A DNA stretch of 64,000 bases from contig RQTK01000024.1 of assembly GCA_003991915.1 (NCBI GenBank), positions 519,762 to 583,761 on the forward strand, read 5' to 3'. The notes under the pieces were generated by a model that searched no databases, was not told where the DNA came from, and worked only from the letters and a program-made list of their open reading frames with translations. A program made the translations under genes and the position numbers. Below are positions 1 to 15,000 of this stretch, piece by piece. This DNA is from Elysia chlorotica (Eukaryota; Mollusca; Gastropoda; Plakobranchidae). Each line of letters starts with the position of its first letter. Within the stretch, counting starts at the first letter, position 1.

Positions 1-25
1 AAGTGCTAGGTTTGCTTGACTGGTC
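1..25 (-). CDS. ZZEF1: ZZEF1 exon 26, partial at window edge
   Basis: A pyrimidine-rich stretch followed by TATACCTGCAG precedes an open 25 nt reading DQSSKPST in phase 0, the phase left by exon 25. It is cut by the window start, so it rests on the splice site and phase only. Confidence 0.5.
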
Positions 26-3000
26 CTGCAGGTATACATATAAACAAACAAGTTAATGCTAACAATATAATTATACACAATATAATATCTTTCTCTTTCT
101 GGCAATAACAGGTTTTGATGGAATCAACTCAATCAAGATAAATTAATGAAATGTCTCTATGAAAATGAAAAAAACCACAAGTTTCCTTAATTTGAAATGA
201 ATTGCTACCATTGAACATAAAGGAGGAAAAAAGGTATTTATTTATCAGCCTTTTTATGATTTCTAATTGACAAATGAAAATACAAGATGAATGAAAAAGG
301 TAGAAAGCATTAAAAGAGGAATTAATCTTGCAAACTTCCACAAGCAAATGAAGTTCATAGCAAAGGTTTTCACTCACTGAAACTGACTGTAGTAGTTTAA
401 ACAATTCCAATCGTTTTCTGGACTTCTCAGGAAAAAATAGAGGAGCACCTAAGGAGAAAAAAAAGAGTGTGAAAAAACAAAAAACGCACAAAGTCTTCAA
501 GAATATAAAGAAATCATTGGAAAATAAAATAAGTTTTATGAACAAACTGAGATGTATTGACAAAAATAATTTTTTCCTTGATTTTACATTCTACCAAAAA
601 TTGAACTATTGTGTTAAAACTATTGGGTTAGGAGGATAACATTTTGATTAAACTTAAATTTAAACATACATCTTGTTTGCATTAAAGACATAAAAATCAA
701 TAAAGATACACATTTTATTGATGATTTCAAAATTAAGTACATTTTGCTTTCTTCCATTTAATAATAAAAAAAATAAATGATTCCAAAATATAAGTTTACA
801 AACAAAAAGACTTTAAATCAATAAGATTTCTTCTCTCTTTTTTTTTTTTTTCAATGGTACTAAGCTCTCGCGTGGTTTTTTTCTTTTTTACCAATTTCTA
901 CGGCCAAAATGTTTTTAAATTTGGCCTAATAATAATAATAGTTGACCCCCGATGGAAGAATTGGTTGTTTGCTTGTTGTTGTTTTTTACTGGTCTTTAGG
1001 TTACTTTCATAAAGTTCAAAATTGTTTGTATTTGATCTAACAAATCTCTCTTACAATATGTTAATGGGGAAAAGCAGAAGTAAGTAACAGAAGACATTTT
1101 ATTTACATGATTCAATAGATATAATAAAGATTTTAACCAAATTATTAGATACAAAACATAAATAGTGTGTACAATTCTTTTATCTATGATTTTTAAATGA
1201 ACAAGAAAATAAAGGAGACCACAGCAAAAAAAAAAAAAAAAACCAATAAAAAAACTCATCAATTCCTTAAATATTAAGTTACTGCTATACCTCTGATGTA
1301 TTCTTGTTCAATGCCAATACAGGGATTAGGCCATGAATTAGCTGGAGCACAAGAACAGAACAGCGGTGCCACAAATCTGCCGGTTTGCCAGACTCTTTGT
1401 TAGCTCTAAAGAAGGATGAACCACAAATATGAACAACAAACTACAGCAATACTAAAAAATGAGCGATAGGTTAAAACACCTTTATAAAAAGAAACAGTAT
1501 TAATTTGAAATTTAGGAAGGTATGATATGTGATTAGATACTGACTGTTTTTAGGTCGTCAAATATTCAGATTTTTACACCTTTTTCTCAACTAGGCATAA
1601 TACAGCTATTTTTACAAAATTTAGTCACTATGAGAAAAAAAAAAGTAAACAATTGGTGCCCGCTAAAAATAAGTGCAAATTTTCCTTCAGGGCAAGAAGT
1701 CATACTCTCTGATTTAAAATTTTTTAAATGTGAAAACATTATATTACCTCTTTTCGCAACATAAGTGCAGGTCCCATAACTGGGTCAGGTTAAGATCTGA
1801 TAGATCAAGGAAGTCGATTTGAGCCTTGAGTCCTGGACCTTTCAAACGTTTGACCTGGTCATAGGATTATGATCTTATAATTCGGTTACTTCTAGAAAAC
1901 AAAAAGATTGAAACATTAATATTGAAATATTTCTCTAGAAGAATCTTCATTCTCTAAATCAGCTGTTACATTTCAACACTAAGGAATATGCAACTAATTT
2001 ATAAACTTAGTGATTTTTTACATGGATGAATACAGATTTTGTGAAGATCAGCATTAGTATTTCACTTTGGGACCCACAGTTGCAATTAAATGTATATATC
2101 TCTCTTCACTTGGTAGCAGTACAAGTCATTGTTTGTTGCAGTAGCATAGTTAACGTGACACTGATTTTGAGAGAAATCACTTTAACAAAGTCTTACATCA
2201 AGACTCTTTCTTTTTCTCAAAAGGGTAAGTTTACTGTAAACTCTGTAATGACATTTCTTTGAAAAGGCAATTTTAGATGGTGTTCAATATAATTATAGCC
2301 AACAATGTAAAGAAATGGCACTTCCTAAAAAAAAAAGATTATCTTGTCAAATATGTCTACATTAAAGAGAAAAGAAAATAGAATCAACATAGAGCATTTA
2401 CTTCTATTTCTAATCATCAGTCTCCCTCTATACATGTATCTATGCTGCTCTGGCAGTCACATTTTTCTCTACAAGTTGCTTTGATAGCATAATATGACCT
2501 GCCAAATCCTGAGTGTCCCTATCTGGAGTCCTGTATGTGATATAGTCGAGTTACTGATGTTAGACTTTAAGAAACCCACCTTTCCCATATCCCTACATAT
2601 ACTGAACCCTATTAAACCATACTATGAAATAAAGACAGAGTAAAAAAATACCCATACCTGCTCTGAAGCAATCTCAGTGACAAATGTAAGCGCTAGACTG
2701 CAAATCTCTGGCAGCTCACAGGTTTCTTTCTTCGCTGCATCAGGCACAGCCAGGGGCTTCTGCAATTTTTGGGGAATAGTTACTCATGAATACTTATAGA
2801 ACCAAGTAAAGTAAATTTCATTTTTCAGTAAAAGCCTTGCAATAATCCGGCGTATAGCAAAGCAGAGACTATAGGTAAAGTAATATGCTGGGGTAGCGTC
2901 CAGTCTTAGCTCTATCCTAGACTTATGGAGCCAATGAGCTTTCACAAAACCCATTCCCTAAAAGGTGAGATTGTTTCATTCGTTATCATTAAGTGCATTG

Positions 3001-6000
3001 CAATGCCTGTAGTGTCTACGATAATATTGACTTGAGTGACTCCACACTTCAAATTCACATAGCCATTTTTTACAGCTAAACAACCCTTTTCACATTTATA
3101 TAATTATTTTGATTTTTTAATATCTATTACAATAAAACAAACCTCTATAAAACTATAATATGTTTTAATAGCCATTGTGTTGTGCAAACCATTCCAATAT
3201 ACACATTTAAAATATGTCCATAGTGCTCTGCAGAACTTATCTCTTTTCACTTAGACCATTTCTCTAAAGAATACACAGTTCTTGATAAATCATTGGATCC
3301 AAATATCTACATGTCATCAGAAAGAGATATGCTGTCCTTCTCATGTCCCTAGCTCTGTCCACTGATCTATTTTTTCTCAACTTTATTTTCCATATACATG
3401 TATCCCCTATTTTTATTGACCTGAATTTTTTAATTTCAGTTTTCACTTGCTTAGGAAAGAAAAATAAAGCAGTGTGACTCAATGTCAGTGTATTGTATTG
3501 TTTTGTTTCAAAGAAAAACTTATATTATGGCTAATAATCCATCATTCCATAATGACCCCATTAAGTTCTTTAGAAGATAGAAAATTCATTGATCCTAATA
3601 CCAAAAACTTACCTGATCACTATAGTCGAGGATAAATGGCTTTTTAAGACCAAAAAATTTGAGAGAGACAATGCCGATCCTTGTTGCAGTCTCATGTCTG
3701 GGCTCAAGGAACTTAATGATGATGTACTGTAGACCAAAGAAATCATGGAATCGGTGAAAGAATGTGCACCGAATAAATGTGTGCATTTGGAAGCAATACT
3801 TCTGAAAAATACAGTAACAACTACAAAAAGATATTTTACTCATCAATCAGGTACTTAAAGTTAAAAAAAGATAAGAGTGTTTGCTTTTAAAAATTAGAAG
3901 TTAGTAAAACCTCTATAATATCTGAACCTAAAAAAAATCACCCAATAAAGCAGAAATATTTGCCAGAATTCCTATCGATTATTTCTTTCTATTAAGGCCA
4001 ACTAAACCAATTTCCGTAAGTCTGCTATAAACACTTACTAAGACTAATGATCATTTAGATACAGATCTAATCACTCAAAAAGGTACATTGGAATTTTCTT
4101 ATCAAGATTTACTGTATCACTGAATATTCCTTATACATTAAATTATTATAATCTGAGTTTTAAAAAAATGCAGATGATTAGAATAACTTACCTTTCCTAC
4201 TGCTCCCCACTGTGTTGGCACATCAATCTCATCACTGTGGAAAAACATAATATATATTGCCATCTTTTCAGTTATCTAAAAAAAAAAAAGGAAGGCATGA
4301 GATCAAAGTGAAGTCTGTGCTATTGATAAAGTAAGAAAAAAGCATATTTAACTCTTTTTAAGTATTTCATAGTTTTGCACACAAAAAACATGGTTCATTT
4401 CCTACACTGAGCTAAAGAAATGCGACGTAGATGAAATAAGATATCTGGCTTTAGAAAAATTAATATTTGACATCTGGCAGCTTGAAAGAAGAATAATTAG
4501 TATTGAAAAGACAAACTAAAATTTTTTTTTTAAAAGGAAAAGAAAAAAAAACACAAAAACATAAATGAATTGGCTGCGATAATTTTTTATAAACATACTT
4601 ACCTGTCACTGTCAAAGCAAAAGTAAGCTACTGGGTTGTCTGGTAATCCACCAAGGCCAGCATTTCTAGACCAAAAAGAGAACAAAAAATCATCAGTCAA
4701 ATATTCTGGTAATGAGCACTTTAAATTAGTAAATGAAAAGAAAGCGGGAAAAAATCAACACAGTTCCCAAACAAATTTACTATCTAGCATCTGTAAGAAT
4801 GGTAACTCTCTTTAAAATGTAATAAAATTTCTATGCATCAGTAATTACATTAATCTTTTCACATCGCAAAATTTAAGGCCTATTCCTTGATGGCGCACTT
4901 GTTCGGGTCTTTTTTTTCTCTTTAATTTGAAGTTAAAAGCTTTTTTATTTATTGTTCCAAACAAGGGAAGGTGTGCAGAATATGCAATGATATGCTGGCA
5001 CATGAGCATACCAATGCACTCAACATAAGTACAGCTTGATGGGAAAAGGTTAAATTTAACACATGAATTAAATGGATAAGGAAGATCACAGAAATATTCA
5101 GAGTTGGCCTCAAATTACTGTATTAACAGTACACTACATTTAAACCCCAAAGCTGGCATAACCCCTTTATTCGATAATAAAAGAGACAAAGAAGATTAAT
5201 GTTACATAATTTAAAATAAATTTTTAAATCATTCCTTAACCATTTGGTGATTGCAAATCAAATAGCACTTGATTAGCCCTGATGGAGATCTTTACAAAGA
5301 CTATCTGATGAAGAAGCCATTCAGGACCTTTATGGTTTTAAAATTTTGATGCTTTTAAGCAGACCAGAGGATCAACTGCCACAAAGATGAAGATAAAAGG
5401 GAAAAAAAAATGACAAACACATGTGGCTTAATTTTCATTAACACACATTGAGATAATATTACCTGTACTCCACGCTGAACTCAAATTCCTTCTCCCTCCA
5501 AAAGTCATACTTGCTCAGGTAGTTAATGTGTTCGTCCGCATTGAATTTGGAATTGAGTTCTGATACAGAGCTATAAAAAAAAGTAGTTAAAATATAGTTC
5601 CAACATGAGATGTATGCATTTTTCATTGCAGCTTACGAATCCAATTTTTGAACAGTTACAAAATAAGGCTTCATCTTAATACAAAAGGTCTTAGAAGTTT
5701 CATAGTGTAGATTTCAAACTTGATTTGAATAACTAAGAAAATTTCTTCAAATACTATTGCTTTTCCTTCAAAATTATTCCAATTTCAATAGCTAAAGAAT
5801 TATTTGAATTTAACCAAAATCAAACCTTTAGAGAAAAAAATGGTGATTGTGAAAACTAACAAAATACTTACTCTGCATTGTACACAAAGACTAGACCTCT
5901 TTTGGCTCCCTTGCTCCCCGATGTCACCTGAAAAGGTTCAGTAAAGAAAAAAACTTGTATTGTAAATTGTGTATTTTTTAGTACGAGCATGAGTCAAGGT

Positions 6001-9000
6001 TACTATTGAAAAAAATTCAAAATTTTCTCACTTGAAAAAGTATCTACGATGTTAAACAAGACTTATCAACACGTAAACACAAACCTGAATTCTGATTTTG
6101 GTTAGCTGAACTAGCTGCTCTGATTTAAACACTAGCGTGCACTTTGTTTTGCCTTCATCGGTCATATAGCCTGAAATAAAATGAGAGGTCAAAGTCAGTT
6201 GCTGCAGCTAGCTTTTTTCTTTTGTGACACATGATAAAAATTATGCATTTAACTGATGCAAACATTTAAGTTTTACCATTGCATTATACATGACGTGTCA
6301 ACACAGCCCTGCAGGCACATATTACATTAGATGGCTAAAAGTCTTGGGCAAACCTATTTTTCTCAACAAAGACCTATCATACCAACCAAAAGCCATACTC
6401 CAGCTAAAGAAGAGAGTAGATATGGATGAGTGGATATCAAAAGCATAAAATAGATGATCATGGACTGGATTAAAAGCCACAATTTTTATAAACTGTCAAT
6501 ACATCCCAGTCACAATACTAATATTCAAAAGGCATTCAGTCAAGTAACTCATAGTGGAAACTTCAAAATGTTATGCAAAAACTTGATTTTGATGATTAAT
6601 GATAGAGCATTACAAATTATTCCGTCAGTCAGGAGAATAAAAAAATTAGGATGGTAACCAAAGAATCACAAAAGTATCTCTCATACCATTACTACCAGGC
6701 AGGGTAATTTGTGAAATAATAAAGCTTGTTGCTTTATTAACATACATTGTCAACTGTGGACTATTTTGCAGATCCCAAGCCTAACATAACACAATTTTAC
6801 CTTCTGAACAACATGGAGAATTGAAATGCAGACCTCCACATAGAAGCCACACTCTTCTTAAGAACGATTCAACATCAGTCAGTGAGGTGGGGGAAAATCA
6901 TTTAAGATTCTTCATTTACTCCTTTTATGCTCAACCAGAAGGTTATCACAAGCGATAAAAAAGAAGCTCACCCCCTGATGGAGAGCTAGTTTTGCCTGCT
7001 CCAGAGCTTGATGCAGAGGAATCAATCAAAGTCTCTGGTCCTGCGTTGGTCTGACCAGGGCCCCCATCTCCCCCGACAAATGTCACCTGCAGTGGCAAGC
7101 CTGAAATGAAAATAATGTGGTAGGGGCATTTATTATTTCATATTAACTTGGATAGGTAGAAAAGAAGAACATTTTTTTTTAAAGAAAATATTCAGCGAAC
7201 ATGTCTTTTCTAATATAATCTTTTTTTCTACCTCACATAATATCTCCTAAAATAAATAAAAAGATTAATGGTGGGGAAGTTTACCCTCAATGCTCATTTA
7301 AAAAAAAAGATTATCTTATGATGCTAAATTTTTATTATGAATTGATGCAAAATTGAACATTCTGACATGTTATTACTACTAAAAAGAAAACAAAAGTTAA
7401 TTCCACCTTACCTAATTTTTCCAAGCAGTTATTCTTTGCCGAAATAGCTTTATATAGCAAATCAGCACAGGGCAGAGTGAGGGAAGGAAGTTCTATGTGG
7501 AAGGGAAAAAAAGCATCTTATTATTGTTGTGTTTTAAAGAACTTTCCACTTTCATTAAAAATGACAGAATACAAAGCCTAAGAGGAAATGGGATATAAAA
7601 ATCAAACGTGAAGGGATAGCCATGAGTAAAAAATTGCAGTTTGGGAAGCTATTTGTGAAGAATATGATGAACATTTTCCACAGTTTCATTAAGTGAATTG
7701 AAATAAAAATAAAATAATATGGGACAAATATTTTCGTACTGTATTTTATTGTGTAGCCCATTCAATCTTTAATCACATTTCTTTTGTTTTCATTAATTTC
7801 ATAGCTATCAAAACAACTTTTCAATGACATAATTATTCTACTTGAGAAGAAGCCAACTTACCTATGATACCAGAGATGAGGTTACAGAGAGCAGAGACGC
7901 TACCCCTGGCCAGGTTCAATGCTAGAACCACCTGAATCCCTTCCTGACTCAGTTGTTCAGGAATATCTGGACTGAAAGTTTGAGAATAGAACAAGTCTTG
8001 GATATTAAAACAAATCATTTCATCAGATGAATAAAGTGAAACAAGACTAAGGAAAAGAAAAAAAAAGACTTGCTCTTGTGAAAAAAAATGTGGACAAAAT
8101 TTTGTTAACAAAATATTTAAAACGTGATTAGAAATTTCTCATTATTTGGAATAAAAAAGCCTAATTTGGGCATAGTGCTATGAAGTTAAGGGTATAACAA
8201 TCCCATTTTTTTTTGCAGTCTACATCCACTTTGTTATTTTCTATAAAAAAAAAAACAACATAAAACAATATACAGACTAACAACCTCGAGAAACACAATT
8301 TTTTTGCAGTCTACTACTTTTTTCTTTTCTGAATTTCCAAATGAAGTTTAAAAAATTTTTTTTTAAGGAGGACAAATGCATTTGCACTTTAAATTATACA
8401 ACACCTCTTTATTCTCTTTTCCCAGACAGTGGAAACCTATAGCTCTTCATACCTGAAAGAAAGTTGGTGTGCAAAAGCTTCGATCTCCTGCAGAACATAT
8501 TTACTCAGAAACACAGGCTTGTCAGGACTTGAGGGACTGAGAACCAGAGGAGGCATGTACTCCAAGGCTTTCCTATTCGGAATGGAATCAAATCATTACT
8601 GAGAGATTCTGAAAACTAAATAACATTACATAATAATTAACATCTTCAAAATCACAGATGATAAGATTCTGCTGTTTAGCAAATTGTAAGAGAAATATAC
8701 AGTCGTGCCAGCTGGATCATATTTAATTGCTACAATGAATCAAACAGAAATTTTAAAAGAAGGATATGTACCCCCACATTCTACACCTTCTCTCCCCTCT
8801 CCATTTTTTTGCCCTCTTTTAAACTTTTTGCTTCTAAAAGAAAATTTGTATTCAAGGTCATACACACACACAAAAAAAGAAAAAAATTAAATCAAGATAT
8901 TTTAACATTTTTTCAACCCTGATATTTGCTAAAGGAAACCACTCTTTTACACTATTCCTGAAAAGAATAAGGTGAAGAAGCTTACTTTGTGTGACCCAAT

Positions 9001-12000
9001 AGGACATTGCGAAGAGCAGGTGATTGGGGCAGGTTGAAACTGATGGTCGATGTGAGCATTTGAAGATACCACAGGGCTGAGGCATCCATCACAGTGATCC
9101 CTTGCTCTTTCACCAGCCTTAATAAAACAAGATTTACATAATTAGTGTAAACCTTTTTATAAAGATAGGGCAATCAAAATAAGTTTTCAAACAAAATAAT
9201 CTTTTTTAAATGCATGGAACAAACTCACATTAAAAAGTAGACAAATAGGAATTATTTTAGAGGCCCATCCCATAAAGTTGTTCAAGCATTATTTTTTTTA
9301 CATGAGAAGTAAAGCTAAGCCCAGTCCCATATTGGCAACATTTAATACCACTAAAAATATGAACAATTCAAAGAAAACACAAGTTTCAACTCACTTGTAG
9401 CCAATAGCTTTGATCCCATGAATTCTTGTATCACAGCCATCGACATGACACCTTTTGATGTTGATCTGAATGTCTGTAGTGATAGGAAGAGGGACATCAA
9501 ATTTAGAAAAAGGATAAATGGTAAGCAATTATCAAATATGATATAAACATCTAAACACCACCCCACTTATAAAGGTCCTATTGAAACTTCCAGGAAAGGT
9601 ACAATAGGCAGAAATTCAGCAATTAATGCTGTCAGGGAAAAGCTTGTATTTCCTTGACACCATTGTGAGAAAAGATATAACACTTTTTTAGAGCATTGCA
9701 TTTCTTAAAGACAATAAATGTTTTGCTCTTAATGCTAAATATGATGAACAAAAAGTTATCATTCAAATCAAGTGGAAACGGTTAAACGAGAACTTAGATT
9801 ACAGTGTACTGGTACAGATACACAAAGAGCATTGCAGTTCTTAAAGACAATAAATGTTAATGCTTTTATGATGAACAAAAAGTAATTAATCAAATGAAAT
9901 TGAAAGCGGTGATATGAGGACTTAGTTAAATGAGAATTTGGTTACAGCCTGCTACAGATACACATTTTTAAAAGTTAAATTTCTTTTGATGGATTTTTAA
10001 AAAAATTTTAAAATGTTCTTTCATTTACTTACAGGGATGGTGAACTTTCATATTCCTCAAGAGCACAACACGCCCAGTGAAATGTCTGTGAAGATTACAT
10101 AAATAAAAAGGCATGAACATTTATAATTTGGGGTAAAAAAATACATTAGTATACTGTAAGTCCAGATGCATTATGTTTCAATACACATTGAAAGTTATAA
10201 AAAGATGTTATAGCAGTGTCCTAATTTTTTGTAAATTAATCTAAAACTATTATTGAGCTTGTGAGGGAGATTTTAAAACTATGATACATACATTCTTTAA
10301 AAATGAACTTTCTGATGTGCGTTTCCTTTCCTTTTTTTTTTTTTTTCAAATTTACAGCATCATTCTCAATAGGTCTTGTTTTGAGTTCTTGAAGCGATAT
10401 TCAATTTTAGAAGGATCTTACTTCTCCACTTTTATTTCTTTAATCTCACGAAGCCTGATTGAAGAAGGGCCCACAGAGATAGTCACCAGTTCTGGCATGT
10501 AGCTCTCATCAGAAGAATGCACACCAATAGACAGATGCTTTATGATGATATTGTTCTTTATACGGAGCCTGAAGCATAGGAGAGAACAAAAGTTTCAAAT
10601 AAAAATTCCATTTCCAATACAGATAAACAAGCGATTATAAATTATGGTCTCATGTAAAAAAAAAAAATACTGAATTATATGTTATTTTTATTCACAGCAT
10701 TTGAAGACAAGTTCTTGAAGCTGTCACAATTAGGTGAAAAATGTTGGTGTCGACACTTGATACAAATAGAACAACAATATAGAAATTTCTCTTGATATGA
10801 AAATGCAGCCTTCACAGACAAAACAGTTTTACAAGAATTATTACAAAGGAAGCACAAGATAATTACCTTATCCAGTGTGATCTGGCTGCTCCATCAGATT
10901 GCCAAAACATGGCGTTGTGCATGAGGCTGGTATGGGAACAGAGAGAGAGAGCATTAGGCTTGCTTCTAATAAACTTGTAGAATGACATTTCCAAGATGCC
11001 CACAGTTTATTTTTATTATTCAAACAGATACATTAATTTTATGTCCCTTTTATTCTTGATGTAACTTTCAACATAATAGAATCTTTTCGAATATTTGCTT
11101 CTCATGTTCATAAAAAGTAAAAGACAGACAATCTAAAATAACTCAAACGTGCAATTATATGATAAATACCAGAATATAAAACTTAATTCGAGTTATTAAA
11201 TCTTTCTTGCTTACCATAAATTCTACCCATTTTCACTTTATAAGAACAAAGTTCATCATCATCAGTTGGCTTGCCGGTAGTCTCTGACGTAGCCTCCCGT
11301 ACAATCGGCCTGAAAAGATCTCTGTCTTAAGCGATCCTTCCTGTCTCACTGGGCCTCCTTTGTAGCCAGTTGCTGATGTCATTATTCAACCTTGTAGGTC
11401 TGCCCTGTCTTCACTTTGCCCCTGGCTTTTCTTCTAGAATATGTCTTTCCAAACTATCCTGTGTCCAAGTTTGTCCAGCTATAGTATTTCTACAATTCCA
11501 ATAGCATCAATATTATGCCTCTTGGCTTCATCTATAATATTGTCAGGTTTTCCACTAGACATACTTCTAACGTTCCAGGTGGCTATCTTTACCGCTTCTT
11601 TAGCTTCATACTCTCCCTTTCCTTTCCAGCAGTCTGGCGGGTTGCCTTCATCAGCATGGAGCTTACTTAGGTTTGTTCACTAAATGAAATCGCATATTGT
11701 AGCCAAATAAAAGAAGCTAAAAAAATAAAAATGGAACAATGATTGAATCAATCTATAAAAGTTAAAAACTTACTGGTGAGCCTCGGAGTTGTTTGAGGAG
11801 ACCTCAACAGATGAGTAGCAGTTGTGTGTGGTCCACTTTTCCATATCAGTTAAATCTTTCTCCGATTCCATGTTTTTCCCTGCAAGGAAAAGGTTTTGAA
11901 AACCTTTCATATAGAAATATGGATCATAAAATATCAGGTTTGAAAACCTTTCATAGAAATATGGATCATAAAATATCATAATTATGTGAATTTTTTTTGT

Positions 12001-15000
12001 GTGTGAGGCAAACAGGGTGAATCAGGCAAAAGTCGTAATTTAACTTATTTGGCAATTTAAAATGTATCAAAAAATATAAAACACATTTTTACAGTTTGAA
12101 AATGAAAAAGGTGAATGTAAGTCCATTTTAGTTTAGAGGGCTCTACCTCAAGACTTCTATCAACGACTTGTGCCTAGAAACACGAGAACACCTCAAATTT
12201 ATGTAAAATCAGTTTTTATGGTCTCCTACATGTTTTTCCATTAATTTCATCAGTTAATATTTTTTAAATCACCTTAACTGCCGTTGAGTTCTGGGGTGCC
12301 TTCCAAAGTTGAAGTGGAACAAAAGTTTTTTTAGGAATTAAAAAGAAAGCTCTTCTGGAATTGAAAATTGAATTTTGATTGCTCAGTTCCATAGAACTCT
12401 TATCCTTTTTCCGATTGGAGAACAAACAAGTTTTTGATACTGGAAATAACAGGGAGAAAATTACATCGCAGGAATCAGTCAATTCCAAAATATAAAAGGT
12501 TGTTATAAAGCATTTTTCCTCATTGGAAATGCAGAAAAATTTGAGGGCTTACAGTAAAAGACAAACTTAACTCTTAAGCAATAATTATGTATTTTGATTT
12601 ATTGCCTGTCAGCAAAATACGTTTTCTACAGACAAATCTAAAGGAAAAATGTCTCTCAATATGCATGTTCTTAGTTTTTCATGTGCACTTACCATCCTCC
12701 TTAGCGGCGTGGAGTATTGATCTCAGCACTGCAGATCTCATTACATATACAATGTTAAAGCTGTTGAGGTAAGGAAATGGCAGGGACTGGGTTTCTGTCC
12801 GATTCCTGTGCAAATACTGTGGACAAAAGAAAAAAATGTACTGTATTGATAATAGCTTGTTCTTTATTTATTGCTCTTAAGCTGTTTTACTCTGGAAAAA
12901 AAAATTAAATTTCAAACTCATACATACAAAAGTCATTAGATATTGAATATCAAAGTCAATTTCAAACTTTAAATTCTATTATTTATTAGTGGGTAAAACA
13001 TATAAACCAGACTAGTCATCAAAATATGTGTTCATTTCCTCAATTACAATTTTCATTCTGGATTTTTCTTGATTTCCCTACGAACCAATCAGTACTAACC
13101 TGCTGTATTCTGTTGCCGTGTTTTTCCACAGGGTCTGTTAAGCCCCCATAGACATCCACAAAGCCCGGGGTGAGGGAACAAGACTGCAGGATGCGCACCG
13201 ATTTGCCTAACTCTCCAAGACCACTGCGGCTGGAGAAGTGCTCCAAAGTCTCCATCATGGTCTGAACATCTGCCACGCCACTCCCATCACAATCAAACTG
13301 ATGAAAGGCCTGCAGAATAAATGAAAAGATGAAAGATGAATAGAAAAAAATTTAGTGTGTAAGAGTACCAAAGGAATTAGCACCTAGTATACAATGAATT
13401 GGGGATAAAAATGTTTTTTTTAGAGTGTTACATCATGTGAATAATTGGTGGTTTGTTAAACATGTCTCTAACAAGCATTTTTATAAAAGCATAAGCACAC
13501 AAATGAATTTTGAGAACACAAGCACTATCAGCCTAATAAAAAAACATCTCTAAATAGATAGAAACACCCCCTATAGCACTATGGCCATAAAACTCTTTAA
13601 GTAATCATTGCAGTATCACTACCCAAAATAGCTTCAACTTCAGAAAAGGCAAGACCTGTTCCGCTTAATGAACATCAAGACTGACTTTTCTTATCTATGT
13701 CACTCACTAAAAAAATCAACAAAAGAGACGAGTTGTTCATAGTAAAAAGGTGAATAATGAAAACTAAGTCAGGAGAAAGCATTCTTTATCATTCATTACA
13801 CACTTTGATGGCTTCTGGACGTTCTACTCCTTTGTCCATTAACATCTCACAGAACTGGGCCATGCTGATGCTATCCTGAAGAAAAATGTATTAAAATGTA
13901 GGTTAATTTTTCAGGCCAAATCTATCTTTTTCGTTGGATTTGGTCACAATGAATTTTCACCTTAATTGTTTTATTTGATTGCTCTTCTATTATTATTTCT
14001 CATTCTTTTCATGTTATATTGAGGTTTGTTGAGCTTCGAGCTACACGAAAAGATGGAATTTGGGTTTGCTCAGTTGATATTTAAATTTTAGTCTCATTGC
14101 AATCTGAGTCATATTACATAGCACAAAAAATAAGAGAGAGATCAAATGATCCTCAGGACTAGAACTATCATAATAAGTTTTTATGAGTATGAGTTCCTCT
14201 CAAACAATACATTTTAAACAAAATTTAACTCTATTCCATTCTGAGCCTTGTTTAAAACATTTCTATCTAAAAATTTTAAAACCAAAAAGATCGTTCTTTG
14301 ATAAACATAAATAGACAAAAAATGTGTCATGAACAGAATCATTGAAACGTTTTCACAATTGAGAGGTTAAAAACACATCTGCTGCTTTTCATAAACAAAA
14401 AACAAACAGCTGTATACACTTTGCCCCTAACAATGACAAAAAGGAAAATTAACCAACCTCTTGCCTGTCTTGCCTGGACTCCAGCCATTGTAAGATGTGA
14501 GAGTTGTGCTGTAGAATGACATTCTCTGGAATTTTTTCCCTGCCAAGACAATAGCCAACTGATTAAAGATTATGTTCCAAAGAGGTTTTTTTTTAAAGTC
14601 AGTCTCATTCAAGGAATCATGATAGAAAATCTAAACATCCTCCCTATTCAAGTTTGGAGTTATGAGAAATATAAACACAGGGAGCAAGAAAATTAGTATT
14701 TTCTGTTTTTAAATGTGTGTGAGTGAGGAGAGAAGCATTATTATTGGTAAAGTCATGAATAATACATCATAAACTAAAATTTTATGATTTGGAAATAAAT
14801 CATATTTACTAAAAAGAAAACAGTAACAGGAATCATGTACTTTTTTTTTTACAAGTTGACATTAAAGAAATTATATGTAAATAATGTTAAATCAACACAG
14901 TCACTATCTCCTGAACATGATTAATTTTAAAATGCCTAGCTTTTCTCTTTAAAGTATTGAACTCTATAATTGCTTACTTTACTTTACTGGCTGCCGCTCT

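Noticed and set aside
5305-5330. Second hammerhead-like CTGATGA motif
   Set aside because: No GAAA core or pairing stems follow; other CTGATG hits (57431, 62930, 63680) fail the same way.
12264-12488. Possible ZZEF1 exon encoding SKTCLFSNRKKDKSS
   Set aside because: It has an acceptor, but exon 6 joins exon 7 directly in phase (G plus GG). Inserting this segment breaks the phase at its available donors. A rare cassette exon cannot be excluded.
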